Source of the DNA: Montifringilla adamsi
Lineage: Eukaryota; Chordata; Aves; Passeriformes; Passeridae
Assembly: GCA_017590115.1 (NCBI GenBank)
Contig: JAGGNK010011114.1
Coordinates: 1,231,733-1,295,732 of the forward strand
Reading direction: 5' to 3'
DNA length: 64,000 nucleotides
A program made the translations under genes and the position numbers. Shown one piece after another: positions 1 to 9,776 of the stretch. Within the stretch, counting starts at the first letter, position 1; each line of letters begins with the position of its first letter. The notes under the pieces were generated by a model, which had not been told where the DNA came from, did not search any database, and saw nothing but the letters and a program-made list of their open reading frames with translations.

Positions 1-423
1 TGTCAACAAAGTTCATCTCAGCTTGTGCAGGAGCGGAGTTCCCACGTCCTGCACACCCTGATGTGCACCCCAGCTGCTCTCCCAGGGCTGGGAGGGCAGC
101 AGGGGGCTGCCCAGGGCGTTCCCAGCTCAGAGGGTTCCGCGTGGCGTCGTGTTCCAGCCCGCGCCGGGACACGCCACGGCTGGCAGCCAAGCGTGGCACA
201 GCAGGTGACTCAGAGGAGCTCTGCAGCTCGGCCAGCCCTGCCTGGCATTTCTGGGAGTCTGGGCATGTCGAGCAGCAAACACGGGCAGCGCAGTGTGCCT
301 GCCAAGTCGGCAGCAGCAAGGGTGGAAAATCCTAATTTTGCATGGTTTAGGTGCATCCAGGGCACGCCTGGGAGATGTGGGGCTGGGGTGGTGCAGTTTT
401 GCTCGTGCAAATGCTGGCCAGGT

Positions 424-803
424 CATGGAATCATGGAATGGTTTGGGTGGGAAAGAACCTCAAAGATCATCCAGTGCCACCCCCTGCCATGGGCAGGGAC
501 AGCTTCCACTATCCCAGGTTGCTCCAAGCCCATCCAGCCTGACCTTGGGCACTGCCAGGGATCCAGGGGCAGCCACAGCTTCTCTGGGCCTGCCCACCCT
601 CACAGGGAACAATTCCTTCCCAATATCCCAGTTAACTCTGCTCTCTGGCACTGGGAAGCCATTCCCCGTGTCCTGTCCCACCAGGTCTTTGTCCCTCTCC
701 AGCTCTCCTGGAGCCCCTTTAGGCACTGGAAGGGGCTCTGAGCTCTCCCCAGGACCTTTTCCTCTCCAAATTGATCAGCCTGGCTCCAGAGCCCTTTTCC
801 TGA
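424..803 (-). mobile_element. CR1 LINE 3' fragment
   Basis: Read on the minus strand this is a 5'-truncated CR1 of about 380 bp. On the plus strand it starts with the reversed CR1 tail (tcatggaatcatggaatgg) and continues through the 'catccagtgccaccccctgcc' and 'ccaggttgctccaagccc' blocks. It then passes the 'cacagggaacaattccttccc' block and ends near 'cagcctggctccagagccc'. It is among the longest copies in the flank. Confidence 0.9.
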
Positions 804-1230
804 GCTTTCTTAAGCCACACATTCCCAGATAGGCATTTTCTCTCTGTAGGGCCAGTATAAAGCTTAACCAAGCTCATGTTTATGCCTCCAAGTGCTGGGA
901 CTTTCCAGATTTAAGATCTGCATTTGTGGATGGGCAAAGCAAATGGATTAAGTATTTCATGGAGTTAAAAGCCGGCACAAATTCTTGTTTCATTTCCCCT
1001 GTGACTCAGAGATGAACACTCACTCCCTGGCATGGCTCTCGTGTTTGCCATTGCTCCCCATCAGCTGTTCCTGGGGAAAAAGAACCTTTCCCAGGGCAGG
1101 AGCAATGCCCTCAAAGCAGGAAAAGCAATTTTGGCTGGAAAATCACAGGTCTTCATGGTGGAAAGTGGCTGTTTTTGTGTAGGTGATGCATAAGCCCAGC
1201 TGCCAGCTCAGCTGAGCCCAGGGTTATTTA

Positions 1231-1345
1231 GAATCACAGAATCATTAATGTTGGGAAAATCTTCTAAGGTCATTGTGCCAACCATTAACCCTGACCCTCT
1301 GTGTTCACCACTAAATTGTGTGCCCACGTGCCCTAATTCTGTGCC
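1231..1345 (-). mobile_element. Old CR1 LINE fragment
   Basis: The plus strand begins 'gaatcacagaatcattaatg' and continues with 'ccaaccattaaccctgaccc' and 'caccactaaattgtgtgccc'. This matches the antisense 3' end of an older CR1 subfamily, different from the copy at 424. It is short and diverged, and its far boundary is uncertain. Confidence 0.7.
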
Positions 1346-2375
1346 AATAATCCACTAGGGTTGAACAAACTCAAATTTGGGAGGGCAACATGAGGCTCTT
1401 CTCTGCCTTTTGATGAGAAACCTGAGATACACTGAATTTGTATCTGTAAGGGGTTTGTTGAAGCTTTCTGGTGCTCAGGCTGAAAACAGTAATCCGAGCT
1501 CATAGGAAACTCAAACCACTCAGTAGATCTCCATTTTTTACATTGGGATATTAAATTAGGGGATTGCTTGTTGTTAAAATGCTTTGATTGGTAATTACAG
1601 CCATAATGCTCCAGGAGAATAAAAATCTCTGTGGCCCTTTCTTATTCTCTTTCACATTTTGGGCTTTTCACCTCTCAAAGCCTCACCCTCCAAATAACAT
1701 CATTTCACTGGCACAAACAAGCAGCAGAAGAGGCAAACTGGCAGGAGTGGGGTTGATCTCTGTGCCTTTGCTCATTTGCAGCAGGGATGAACCACTTGTG
1801 CCCCCAGGATGGAGCTTTGTGGTCACCTTGCTTCACCAAGCAGGATGCTGCAGCCCAGAGCATTATCTCTGGGAAACAGAGAGGAATAGGAATTAAATCA
1901 GCTGGAGACACATCAGCACATTGCTCCCACCACTTCTCCTTCATTCAGGAAGTCTTGGTTCCCCTTTGTGTGTGAAGATCCAGCTCTAAACCCACGTTTC
2001 TCCCACACCCACCCTCTGGACAGAACATGCCAGGCCACGCTCAGAATGGGCAAAAAAGTGCTGAAATTGGCTTATGCCACACTTTCAGCTCCGTGTCCAG
2101 TTTCACTTCCTTCCTAGCCTTGGCAGAGATGGGTAACTCCAAGATCTCCATGGCTGGTGACCTCTAAGGCAACACATTCCTCTCCTTCTGTCTGCATCAA
2201 GGAGCTCCCTCCTCATCCAGGTCCAGCCTCCTTACAAAAGGAGATTTCTTAGGAGCTTCCTCTCTTTCCTTTAAAGACACCCAGTGTCAGGGAAGACTTG
2301 ACAGAGACACCTTTTGTTTGGAAAAGGTGCTGGGAAAAGGGAATCTGTGTAGGATTTTCCCCTTTCTTCTTTACC

Positions 2376-2565
2376 ATGAGGGTGGTGAGGCCCTGGCACA
2401 GGTTTTCCAGAGAAGCTGTGCCTGCCCCTGGATCCCTGGCAGTGTCCAAGGCCAGCCAGGTTGGAGCAATTTGGTTTAGTGGAAGCTGTTCCTGCTCATG
2501 GCAGGGAGTGGAACTGGATGAGCTTTAAGGTCTTTTCCACAAACCATTTTTGTGATTCCATGATT
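2376..2565 (+). mobile_element. CR1 LINE 3' fragment
   Basis: A sense-oriented CR1 tail runs from 'gagggtggtgaggccctggc' through 'gagaagctgtgcctgcccct' and 'ggagtggaactggatgagct' to a terminal 'tgtgattccatgatt'. It is 5'-truncated, as is usual for CR1. Confidence 0.9.
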
Positions 2566-3309
2566 TGAGGCTGCATCCAGATCCCAAAGTTTGCAATTCC
2601 CCTTGGTGGAACAAGAACAAAGCTCCCAGGCTTCACAGCTGGGAGTGTTGGAGGTTGGAAAGGGCTTTTCTTCAGCAAGGACACTGCTTCTGCCCTGCTT
2701 CCCTGGCTGCAGGAAGAGAGGTGGAAACGGGATTTTTAAGGCTGGCCAGGGTGAATGGAGGTGCCTGCATGAGAAAGCAAACTCAGTGCCAGGGTGGAGG
2801 GGATGGCTGGTGCTGATAACCAGGGCTGGATTGGGATGTGGCCCAGTGAGGAGCAGAGGAAAGGAGCCATCCCTGTCCAGCCCAGCAGCTGGGGGCTGAT
2901 ACAGACCCCGTGCAGCTGAACCCCAGGGAGAGCAGTGCTCTGATAAGGGCAGGGAGCAGCCAGGGTCTGGCCTCTCCATCATCCTTCCTCCTGCTCTGCA
3001 GGTCAGGCAGCTCTTCCCACAACACCCCTGACCCACACACATCTGCTCTGGATGTGCCCTGTCCTTCCTGACACCCACCATGGATGCAGGAAGCAATCCA
3101 GCAATCCCTTTCCCTCTGCAGCTGTAAATGAGGAGGAGGAGGAGGGCTCCAACATCTTCTGCCAGCCACACAACAGCCTTGAGCCCTGTGAAACTCCTGG
3201 TCCCCAGAGCTGCTCTCAGAAAATGAACATCTTTGCAGAAAATGAACTCCCTTCGGGTGGTTATTCACTCTCTGTCCAAGACAGGATTTTTCTCAGCTGC
3301 CCTGGAGGG

Positions 3310-3752
3310 ATCACAGAATCACAAAATGGGTCATACTGGAAGAGACCTCAGAAATACACAATTTCTAAAGTTGGGAAGGACCTGCGAGACCAGCAAGTCC
3401 AGCCATTACCCAGCATCACTATTTTCACCTTTAAACCACATCCCCAAGTGCCACATCTACACATTTGTGAACGCTTCCAGGCATCCAGGGGCAGCCACAG
3501 ATTTTCTGGGCACCCCGTGCCAGGGCCTCACCATCCTCACAGGGAACAATTCCTTCCCCATATCCCACCTAACCCTGCCCCCTGGCAGTGGGAAACCATC
3601 TCCCCTTGTCCTGACACTACAAATCTTGTCCAAAGTCCCTCTGGAGCACCCTTGGAGCCCCTTTAGGCATTGGAAGGGGCTCTAAAGTCTCACTGGAGCT
3701 TTCTCATCTGCAGGCTGAAGAGAAGACTGAGGAGATACTCAGCCCTCCCCAT
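3310..3752 (-). mobile_element. CR1 LINE 3' fragment
   Basis: An antisense CR1 begins on the plus strand with 'tcacagaatcacaaaatggg'. It passes 'ccccaagtgccacatctaca' and 'ggcagccacagattttctgg', and ends near 'tcatctgcaggctgaagaga'. It retains the roughly 60-bp 'aagtccagccattacc' block that the copy at 424 lacks, so it belongs to another subfamily or is a composite. Confidence 0.85.
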
Positions 3753-4111
3753 CTGCTGCCCTTCACACAGCACCATCCACCTGCAGACAAAAATACCCGG
3801 TGGGAGCAGGCAGGGATGGAGCTGGGACAGACAGTGCTGGGATCACAGCAATGTGCCCCGGCGAGTTTCGGGTTACACATTGACAAGAGAAGGGGGAGAG
3901 AGGGGTCAGGGTGACGCACGACCAGGCAGGGAATTTATAGCAGGACTGCCCGCTGGACAGCCTCATCCTGACGTGCTCCTGGCAGCAGCAGCTCTCTGGG
4001 ACATGGACACACTGAGACTTTTGGGATCAGAGCCGTCTCCAAAAAGCCAGGGCCAACTTGCAGTAGGATTTGTCAGCCTGCAAGCTTGTACTCCCCAGGA
4101 AGGTGTGGGAA

Positions 4112-4330
4112 GTCAAATGGGGACTGTAAGAAAGATGGGGACAAACTTTTAAGCAAGGCCTGTGACAGTACAAGGGGTGATGGATTTAAACTAAAAGAGA
4201 GGAGATTTAGTTTGGATACAAGGTAGAAGTTTTTATAATAAGGATGGGGAGGTTCTCGCACAGGGCACTCAGAGAAGCTGTGGCTGCCCCTGGATCCCTG
4301 GAAGTGTCCAAGGCCAGGCTGGATGTGGTT
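4112..4330 (+). mobile_element. CR1 LINE fragment lacking its 3' tail
   Basis: The sense blocks 'gtaagaaagatggggacaaa', 'gtgacagtacaaggggtgat', 'taaactaaaagagaggagat' and 'cagagaagctgtggctgccc' appear in the usual CR1 order. The copy stops at 'ccaaggccaggctggatg', without the usual terminal 'attctgtga' motif. A deletion or a later event has therefore removed the end. Confidence 0.85.
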
Positions 4331-5456
4331 TTATATCAGCAGTTTTATACCATCACATCCACTTCAAAGCGCCAAGAAGCACCTGGATAGCCTTGGAAAC
4401 ACAGCCACGCTGGGATGGGACAAAGGGCAGACACTGAGTCCTGCTCCAGATGTGTTCACATCTGGTCACATGCAATCAGAGAAGGAGCAGGAAAGCTGCC
4501 ACTTCCTGGAGGAAGAGAAAGCCCATAAAGCTGCCAAGCGTCCCTGCTCAGGGATATTTACACTTTCTACGTGTTCTCATGGAAATTAATCCCAGGCTCA
4601 CCCCTGCAGGTATGGTAAACATGAGAAGTGAGGAATGGGGAGAGGCCAGGACAGCGGGGCGAGGGGAACAAAGCTGTTTGGGTGTACCAGCCTTCCCCAA
4701 AATGTGGTGGAACAGGCCCAAGCAGGACGTGGCAGGGCTCGCAGCCCGGCCGGACCTCCAGCCCCCCGCAGCCATCCGAGTCCTCCCATCCCACTGGGAC
4801 CTGGAGGAGGCTGATTCCATCCCCTGGGCTCCCCGACAGCTCCCTCGAATATTCCTCAGCCCATTAAATTAAGCAAGCCCCAAAGAGGAGTTTTTAATTC
4901 CGCCGGAGAAGGTCAAAGCATGCAAGAAGCAAGGAATTCTGCGCATGGGGAAAAAATGCATGGTGCCCTGTGAAACTTATTTTCCCCCATCAGTAGAATT
5001 CCGTGCTTCCTGCGTGCTTTATGAATCTTGTCCTTCCCAACCCATATATTTTCTTTCCTCTTTTTCTCTATATTTTAATGCTTTACGTTTTCCTTTCCTG
5101 GCGAAAAGCAGTGAGCAATGCCAGCCTCTGAGCTGTCACCTGTCCCCTGCCCGTGGCTGCAGGAGCGCTGTGATCCTCATTCCCATGGCACCCCCACGTG
5201 GGGAAAGCCTGGAGGCTCCCAGCCTGGCGTTCTCCTTTCCGTGGAGGGAAGGAAGGAAGGAAGGCTGGAAACACCTCGTTCAGTGCCACTATGAGCTTGG
5301 AAGACCTGGAAGGAACACTCAGAGCAGAACTGTGGATGTCAGATAATGTTAAACTCAATTTCTGGCTTTGCCTGCTCCTGGGAGCAGTCAGGAGCATTAT
5401 GGACATTATGGATAATTGTTCCAGATAATTTTGTCCTTTCTTTATTTTTTATTCGT

Positions 5457-5716
5457 TATACTTTTATTCACTTTTTCATTTTCATTTTTTTCCGTTATTT
5501 TATTCTTATCTAGATATGATCTTAGATGAATTTTCCAATAGAAATGAATTTATGATTCTATGTGCTTGTCTCTCTTAATGTCTCTCTCCATGTGCGTCTC
5601 TCTCAATCATTATATCCATTAAGCTTTTCATTACTTATATATTCATTTAAATATAAAATAAATTCCTATACATTCATATGTATCCGCACATAATACAAAA
5701 TAAATATTCCTATACA
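5457..5716. repeat. AT-rich low-complexity tract
   Basis: The tract is composed mostly of A and T, with runs such as 'tttattttttattc' and 'atttaaatataaaataaatt', and a short tctctct-rich piece near 5570-5605. I see no gene in it. It directly precedes the CR1 copy that begins at about 5717. Confidence 0.7.
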
Positions 5717-6013
5717 AGAGAGCTGAAGAGGGACTTTGGACAAGGGATGGAGGGACAGGACAAGGGGGAATGGCTTCCTACTGCCAGAGGAGAAGGATGG
5801 GATATTGGGAAGGAATTCCTGGCTATGAGGGTGGGGAGACCCTGGCACAGGGTGCCCAGAGAAGTTGTGGATCCCTGGAAGTGTCCAAGGCCGGGTTGGA
5901 CATTGGGGATTGGAACAGCCTGGGCTAGTGGAAGGTGGCCCTGCCATGGCAGGGGTGGAACGAGATATTTTTTCAGGTTCCTTCCAACTAAACCATTCTG
6001 GGATTCTATGACA
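5717..6013 (+). mobile_element. CR1 LINE 3' fragment
   Basis: A sense CR1 runs from 'gctgaagagggactttggac' through 'acaggacaagggggaatggc', 'gggtggggagaccctggcac' and 'gtccaaggccgggttggaca' to 'accattctgggattctatga'. About 15 bases of the usual 'gctgtggctgcccctggatcc' block are missing (it reads 'gaagttgtggatccctgg'). Confidence 0.9.
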
Positions 6014-6134
6014 CTCCTAAACATTCATATTTGCTACAATTAAATATCATACATTCCATATAAAAAGCTGAATTCCCCGGAGGAAGCTGCTGCGCTGTCA
6101 GCCCCCTCCCTCCACAGTCTCTACTGGCAAGCAC

Positions 6135-6550
6135 TTCTGCCAGGAGCGCTCCTGTGACACCAGCGGGCAAAATCTGCAATATTAGGGAGCAAACCCTTCT
6201 GCCAGGAGCGCTCCTGTGACACCAGCGGGCAAAATCTGCAATATTAGGGAGCAAACCCTTCTGCCAGGAGCGCTCCTGTGACACCAGCGGGCAAAATCTG
6301 CAATATTAGGGAGCAAACCCTTCTGCCAGGAGCGCTCCTGTGACACCAGCGGGCAAAATCTGCAATATTAGGGAGCAAACCCTTCTGCCAGGAGCGCTCC
6401 TGTGACACCAGCGGGCAAAATCTGCAATATTAGGGAGCAAACCCTTCTGCCAGGAGCGCTCCTGTGACACCAGCGGGCAAAATCTGCAATATTAGGGAGC
6501 AAACCCTTCTGCCAGGAGCGCTCCTGGCAGCCCAGAGGGCAAAATCCGTG
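6135..6550 (+). repeat. 62-bp minisatellite, about 6.7 copies
   Basis: Six full units start at 6135, 6197, 6259, 6321, 6383 and 6445, each exactly 62 bases apart and apparently identical by eye. A seventh, partial and diverged unit starts at 6507. Each unit contains the perfect 14-bp palindrome CAGGAGCGCTCCTG. In the last unit this grows to a 20-bp perfect palindrome at 6510-6529. Because 62 is not a multiple of three, the reading frame rotates between units and protein coding is unlikely. Confidence 0.97.
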
Positions 6551-6861
6551 GCTGGAGAAGCCGCTGTGCCAAGGCTCCGGCAGCTGGAGCTGCCTGGTGC
6601 GTTAATCACGGGCCCAGCGCGGGTTCCAGCTCGCCGGATTCCGCTCGGAAGCGCGTCCTGGCAGCCAAAAACCCTCCAACACATCGTGGTTTTGTGCTTG
6701 AAAAGGTTTAAACCCCTGCAGGGATTAAATTCAGGAGTGAGGAATGAACAGGCCCGATAGGACAACGCAGCAGCTGCTTGGGAGCCGGGATCCAACGCGT
6801 TGCCTTCGCCTGAGGATGGGAATCAAGGGAGCTCCATTCCCTAAAGTTCCTCTCTAAATTT

Positions 6862-6990
6862 ATGAAATGAAATGAAATGAAATGAAATGAAATGAAATGA
6901 AATGAAATAGAATGAAATAGAATGAAATAGAATGAAATGAAATTAAATAAAACAGAAATTAAATTAAATGAAACAAGATAAAATAAAGGT
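6862..6990 (+). repeat. ATGAA pentanucleotide microsatellite
   Basis: Pure ATGAA units run from 6862 to about 6908. Alternating ATAGA/ATGAA units follow to about 6940, and then a decayed A-rich tail. A CR1 fragment begins shortly after it. Confidence 0.95.
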
Positions 6991-7013
6991 CAATAAAATA
7001 GAAAATAATTACT

Positions 7014-7111
7014 GATCTAGTGGAAGGTGTTTCTGCCCATGGCAGGGGATGGAACTGGATGATCTTTAAGAGTCCCTTCCAACCCAAACCATTCGGGAAT
7101 CCATGAGACTC
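7014..7111 (+). mobile_element. Short CR1 LINE 3' end
   Basis: This is about the last 100 bases of a sense CR1. It runs from 'tctagtggaaggtgtttctg' through 'ggatggaactggatgatctt' to 'accattcgggaatccatgag'. Confidence 0.88.
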
Positions 7112-7587
7112 AACTGCCTTCAAGTCTTCCAATAAGAAAGGAGAAATCAAGGGATAAAGGCTCAGGATAAGCTGAACTCCAATTATGCTGTGAAAACAAG
7201 TATTTTGATAAAATATACAACACTTAGACACTTATACTATTGACTTTTTGATAACCTTTATTTCACATCCTTGTTTCCCCTATTATCAGCACTATTATTA
7301 AGATGTGGAAGAGCCATGGGCAGCTACAAGAGGCAGCTCCATCAGGATTTATCATCCCAGATGCAAAATCCTCCAGGATTCACGTCGAACTTGCAGCACT
7401 CCATGAGTCAGGCTTCAGGGAATCTGTGGCCAAACAGATAAAACATAATTATTCATGGAAGAATACAAGCAAATAGTGGAAAAACAACTGCATCATAAGG
7501 GAGGATAATACATCTGCCTGTAGGCCTGGTACCTAAAATGCTTCTCAGTCCTGCATGCAGAAGTCTGGGCATGATTTTTTAAAAAAC

Positions 7588-7684
7588 CTGGGCTAGTGGA
7601 AGGTGTCCTTGCCCTTAGCAGGGGGGTGGAACTGAATGAGCTTTAAGGTCCCTTTCAGCCTAAACCATTCCAGGATTCCATGAA
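7588..7684 (+). mobile_element. Short CR1 LINE 3' end
   Basis: About the last 97 bases of a sense CR1 are present: 'cctgggctagtggaaggtgt', then 'gtggaactgaatgagcttta', then 'accattccaggattccatga'. Confidence 0.88.
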
Positions 7685-8724
7685 GGGCTGCACATGCAGA
7701 TGCCATCCCCTTGCAGCCCTAACAGAGAGATGAAATATTTTTTCACAGCATCTGCTGATGCACCAGATCTCACTAACCATTTCAAATTTTCCCGGGGAGA
7801 AAGAGTTAAGGCTAATTAGCAGCACTAAATAAACTAATAGCTGGAGGGGAAAGCAGAATTCAAGTTGCATTTTAGTTTTAAAGGTGGTTAAAGCGTCTTT
7901 AAAGGCGAGGGGTCATTTTCTGGGAGCTGGAGCAAAGCAGCTCATCAATAATGAAAGAGCCGGCGATGGAGCAGCAGCAGCACCGCTGGAGCACTTGGGA
8001 AAATGCAATTATGGGAATTGCCTGATGCTTTGCAAACTGCCCCAGTAATTTGCTTAAGGGAAACAGCCAAATGCACGTTAATATTTCAAAGATTTCGTTG
8101 CAGCAGAACTAATAAGCAAAGGCCAGGAATTTCAGTGCTGGGGACGGGGGTTAAAACCCCAAAAGTACTTCTGATCAGGGGTGTTTAATTCACACTCAGC
8201 GAAACATGACAGGGCTGGGAGCATCATTCTGCCTCCTGGGCTCTCTGCATCTGCAATGCTCAAAGAGTTCAGCTTTGTTTTATTTTCCTTTGGTTAAAAC
8301 CAACCCCCTGCAAAGGCTCGTGTCCAGGTGCTCTGCTCCCCTTGTGCTGCCCTTGGGACGCACCAGGATCTGGGATTCTCCATCAAGGGATTCTCCAGCC
8401 GCTGTCAGGGGGTGATGCTCCCCCATGTGCTTCAGCTCGAGTCCAGCTCTTGCTGCCCAGCTTTGTTAGGGCAGCCTGGGAAGTGCGGGGGGAAGGGGAT
8501 GGCTGCTTCGTGCTGGGCAGCACCCCTGGAGTGTCCTGCACCCCAATCCCGGTGTGTGGATCCTGCACTGGGTGGTGCCTTGGAGGGCACTGCACTCCTC
8601 TGGGCACCTCCCTGCACCCCTGAGCACCCCAACAGCATCCCGATCACTCCCCGTGCACCCCCTTCACTGCCCCATGCACAGCCTGCACCCCCTCTGTGCA
8701 AACCCCTTCACCTCTGTGCACCCC

Positions 8725-9005
8725 TTGTGCAAACCCCAAACCCTTCGCGTACCCCCTTGTGCAAACCCCAAACCCTTCCTGTACCCCCTTGTGCAAACCC
8801 CAAACCCTTCGTGCACCCCCTTATGCTAAACCCCAAATCCTTCATGTACCCCTTGTGCAAACCCCAAATCCTTCGTGTACCCCCTTATGCTAAACCCCAA
8901 ATCCTGCATGTACCCCCTTGTGCAAACACCAAACCCTTCCTGTACCCCCTTGTGCAAACCCCAAACCTTTTGTGTATCCCTTTGTGCATCCCCTACACAG
9001 CCCTG
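8725..9005 (+). repeat. C-rich 32-bp minisatellite
   Basis: About eight to nine units begin at 8725, 8757, 8789, 8821, 8853, 8885, 8918, 8950 and 8982. The period is 32, with one 33. A typical unit is 'ttgtgcaaaccccaaaccc' followed by 'ttcctgtaccccc'. The minus strand therefore carries three G-runs per unit with short loops, which is compatible with G-quadruplex formation. Units differ by a few substitutions, so the array is older than the one at 6135. Confidence 0.95.
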
Positions 9006-9419
9006 CACCCTCATTGTGCACCCCATACACACTCCATACACACCCCCATTGTGCACACCCCTGCACATCCCATTGTGCACCCCATACACACCCCCATTGC
9101 ACACACGCCTGCACAACCCATAACCCCCCTTACAACCCTGTTGTGCAAATCCCATTGTGCACCCTATACAACCACCCGCACCCTGCTGTGCACACCCTTA
9201 CACACGCCCATGCACACACCCCATAGAAATCCCATTGTGCACACCCCTGCACATCCCATTGTGCACACCCATGCATACCCCATAGCCCCCCATACACATC
9301 CCATTGTGGACACCCATGCACGCCCCGTGCACACCCCATTGTGCACACCCTTGCACACCCCAAAACCCCCCATCGTTTCCCCATCGCGTCCCCCCTGTGT
9401 CCCCACAGTGCCCCCCCCG
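9006..9419 (+). repeat. Degenerate C-rich 'cccattgtgcacacc' tract
   Basis: The motif 'cccattgtgcaca' and its variants, mixed with 'ccccatacacaccccc', recur irregularly up to the CpG island. The tract looks like a decayed continuation of the 32-bp minisatellite. It is nearly free of stop codons on the plus strand because of its composition, which produces a long but uninformative open frame. Confidence 0.85.
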
Positions 9420-9655
9420 TGTCCACGAGCCGCTCCTCCCCTCACGCCGCCGCCCCCNTCTCCGCCACCCCACCGCGTCTTTTCTCTCCCCGCTCTCCCT
9501 CCGCCGCCTCCTTTCCCTCGCCGCTCCGCTGCCCGTGAGGAAGAGGCGGCCTCCCCCCGCCATCCCTCCCCGCCTCCATCCCTCCCTCCCTTCCTTCCCC
9601 GCTCCTCCCGCCGACCGGGACTCGCCCCGAACCGGGAGGGAGACGGTCTCTGCCC

Positions 9656-9690
9656 GCTCCTCCTCCTCCTGCTGCTCCTCCTCCTGCAGC
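9656..9690 (+). repeat. CTC/CTG triplet-rich tract in the probable 5'UTR
   Basis: The bases 'ctcctcctcctcctgctgct' and the following 'cctcctcctgcag' form an imperfect triplet run about 70 bases before the start codon. If transcribed, it would be a pyrimidine-rich tract in the 5'UTR. Confidence 0.75.
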
Positions 9691-9726
9691 GGGGGCCGCA
9701 TCCTGCTGCCGGGGGGGAGGGAATTG

Positions 9727-9776
9727 ATGTGGATACCCAGCGCAGCACCACCACCATGCAGCCGCCGCCGAGGAAG
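9727..9776 (+). other. Putative uORF overlapping the FCHSD2 start
   Basis: An ATG at 9727 opens a frame different from FCHSD2 and starts 29 bases before the FCHSD2 ATG. It would encode 17 residues beginning MWIPSAAPPP. Its TGA lies just past the exon junction. Because intron 1 and exon 2 both begin GTGA, the stop is the same in spliced and unspliced RNA. The uORF start context is weak (T at -3, T at +4). It is relevant only if transcription starts upstream of 9727. Confidence 0.45.
9756..9776 (+). CDS. FCHSD2: FCHSD2 coding exon 1
   Basis: This exon encodes residues 1-7 (MQPPPRK) of F-BAR and double SH3 domains protein 2. The protein binds membrane through its F-BAR domain and promotes N-WASP/Arp2/3 actin assembly. 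It acts in clathrin-mediated endocytosis, where intersectin recruits it. The start codon is preceded by accacc, with A at -3, a good vertebrate context. It sits in a CpG island, and the seven residues match my recollection of the family N-terminus. The exon ends at AAG with the donor GTGAGA, in phase 0. No in-frame stop separates this ATG from a long C-rich open frame upstream, so the start rests on homology and context, not on an upstream stop. The paralogue FCHSD1 begins in the same way, but exon 2 decides for FCHSD2. Confidence 0.95.

Larger units (their letters stand above)
1..9419. other. Upstream intergenic flank of FCHSD2
   Basis: No coding sequence is recognisable here on either strand. 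The open frames present are short or fall in CR1 and low-complexity sequence. The region holds eight CR1 fragments and three tandem-repeat blocks, listed separately. Unassigned stretches are about 807-1230, 1346-2375, 2567-3309, 3755-4111, 4331-5716, 7112-7587 and 7685-8600. The piece at 5430-5716 is very AT-rich and low in complexity. The piece at 2570-3260 is relatively GC-rich but has no recognisable gene. In human, P2RY2 lies upstream of FCHSD2; its single-exon receptor frame is not visible here, so the neighbouring gene is probably further away. Confidence 0.7.

Noticed and set aside
25..832. Overlapping open frames of 179-238 codons near the window start
   Set aside because: Most of their length from about 424 onward is antisense CR1. 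The remainder resembles no known protein.
2476..3171. 231-codon open frame on the minus strand
   Set aside because: Its C-terminal part is antisense CR1 sequence and the rest has no recognisable motif. It is a chance frame in relatively GC-rich DNA.
6006..6795. Repeated peptide frames in the 62-bp array
   Set aside because: The 62-base period rotates the frame each unit, so the repeated peptides are a by-product of DNA repetition.
8728..9226. Repetitive open frames with Cys-Thr-Pro / Gln-Thr-Pro-like repeats
   Set aside because: They are translations of the 32-bp minisatellite in several frames. A period not divisible by three and the lack of a gene context argue against a repeat protein.
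1..9700. A P2RY2-like receptor gene upstream of FCHSD2
   Set aside because: Human synteny predicts it, but no seven-helix receptor frame of about 370 codons occurs on either strand here.
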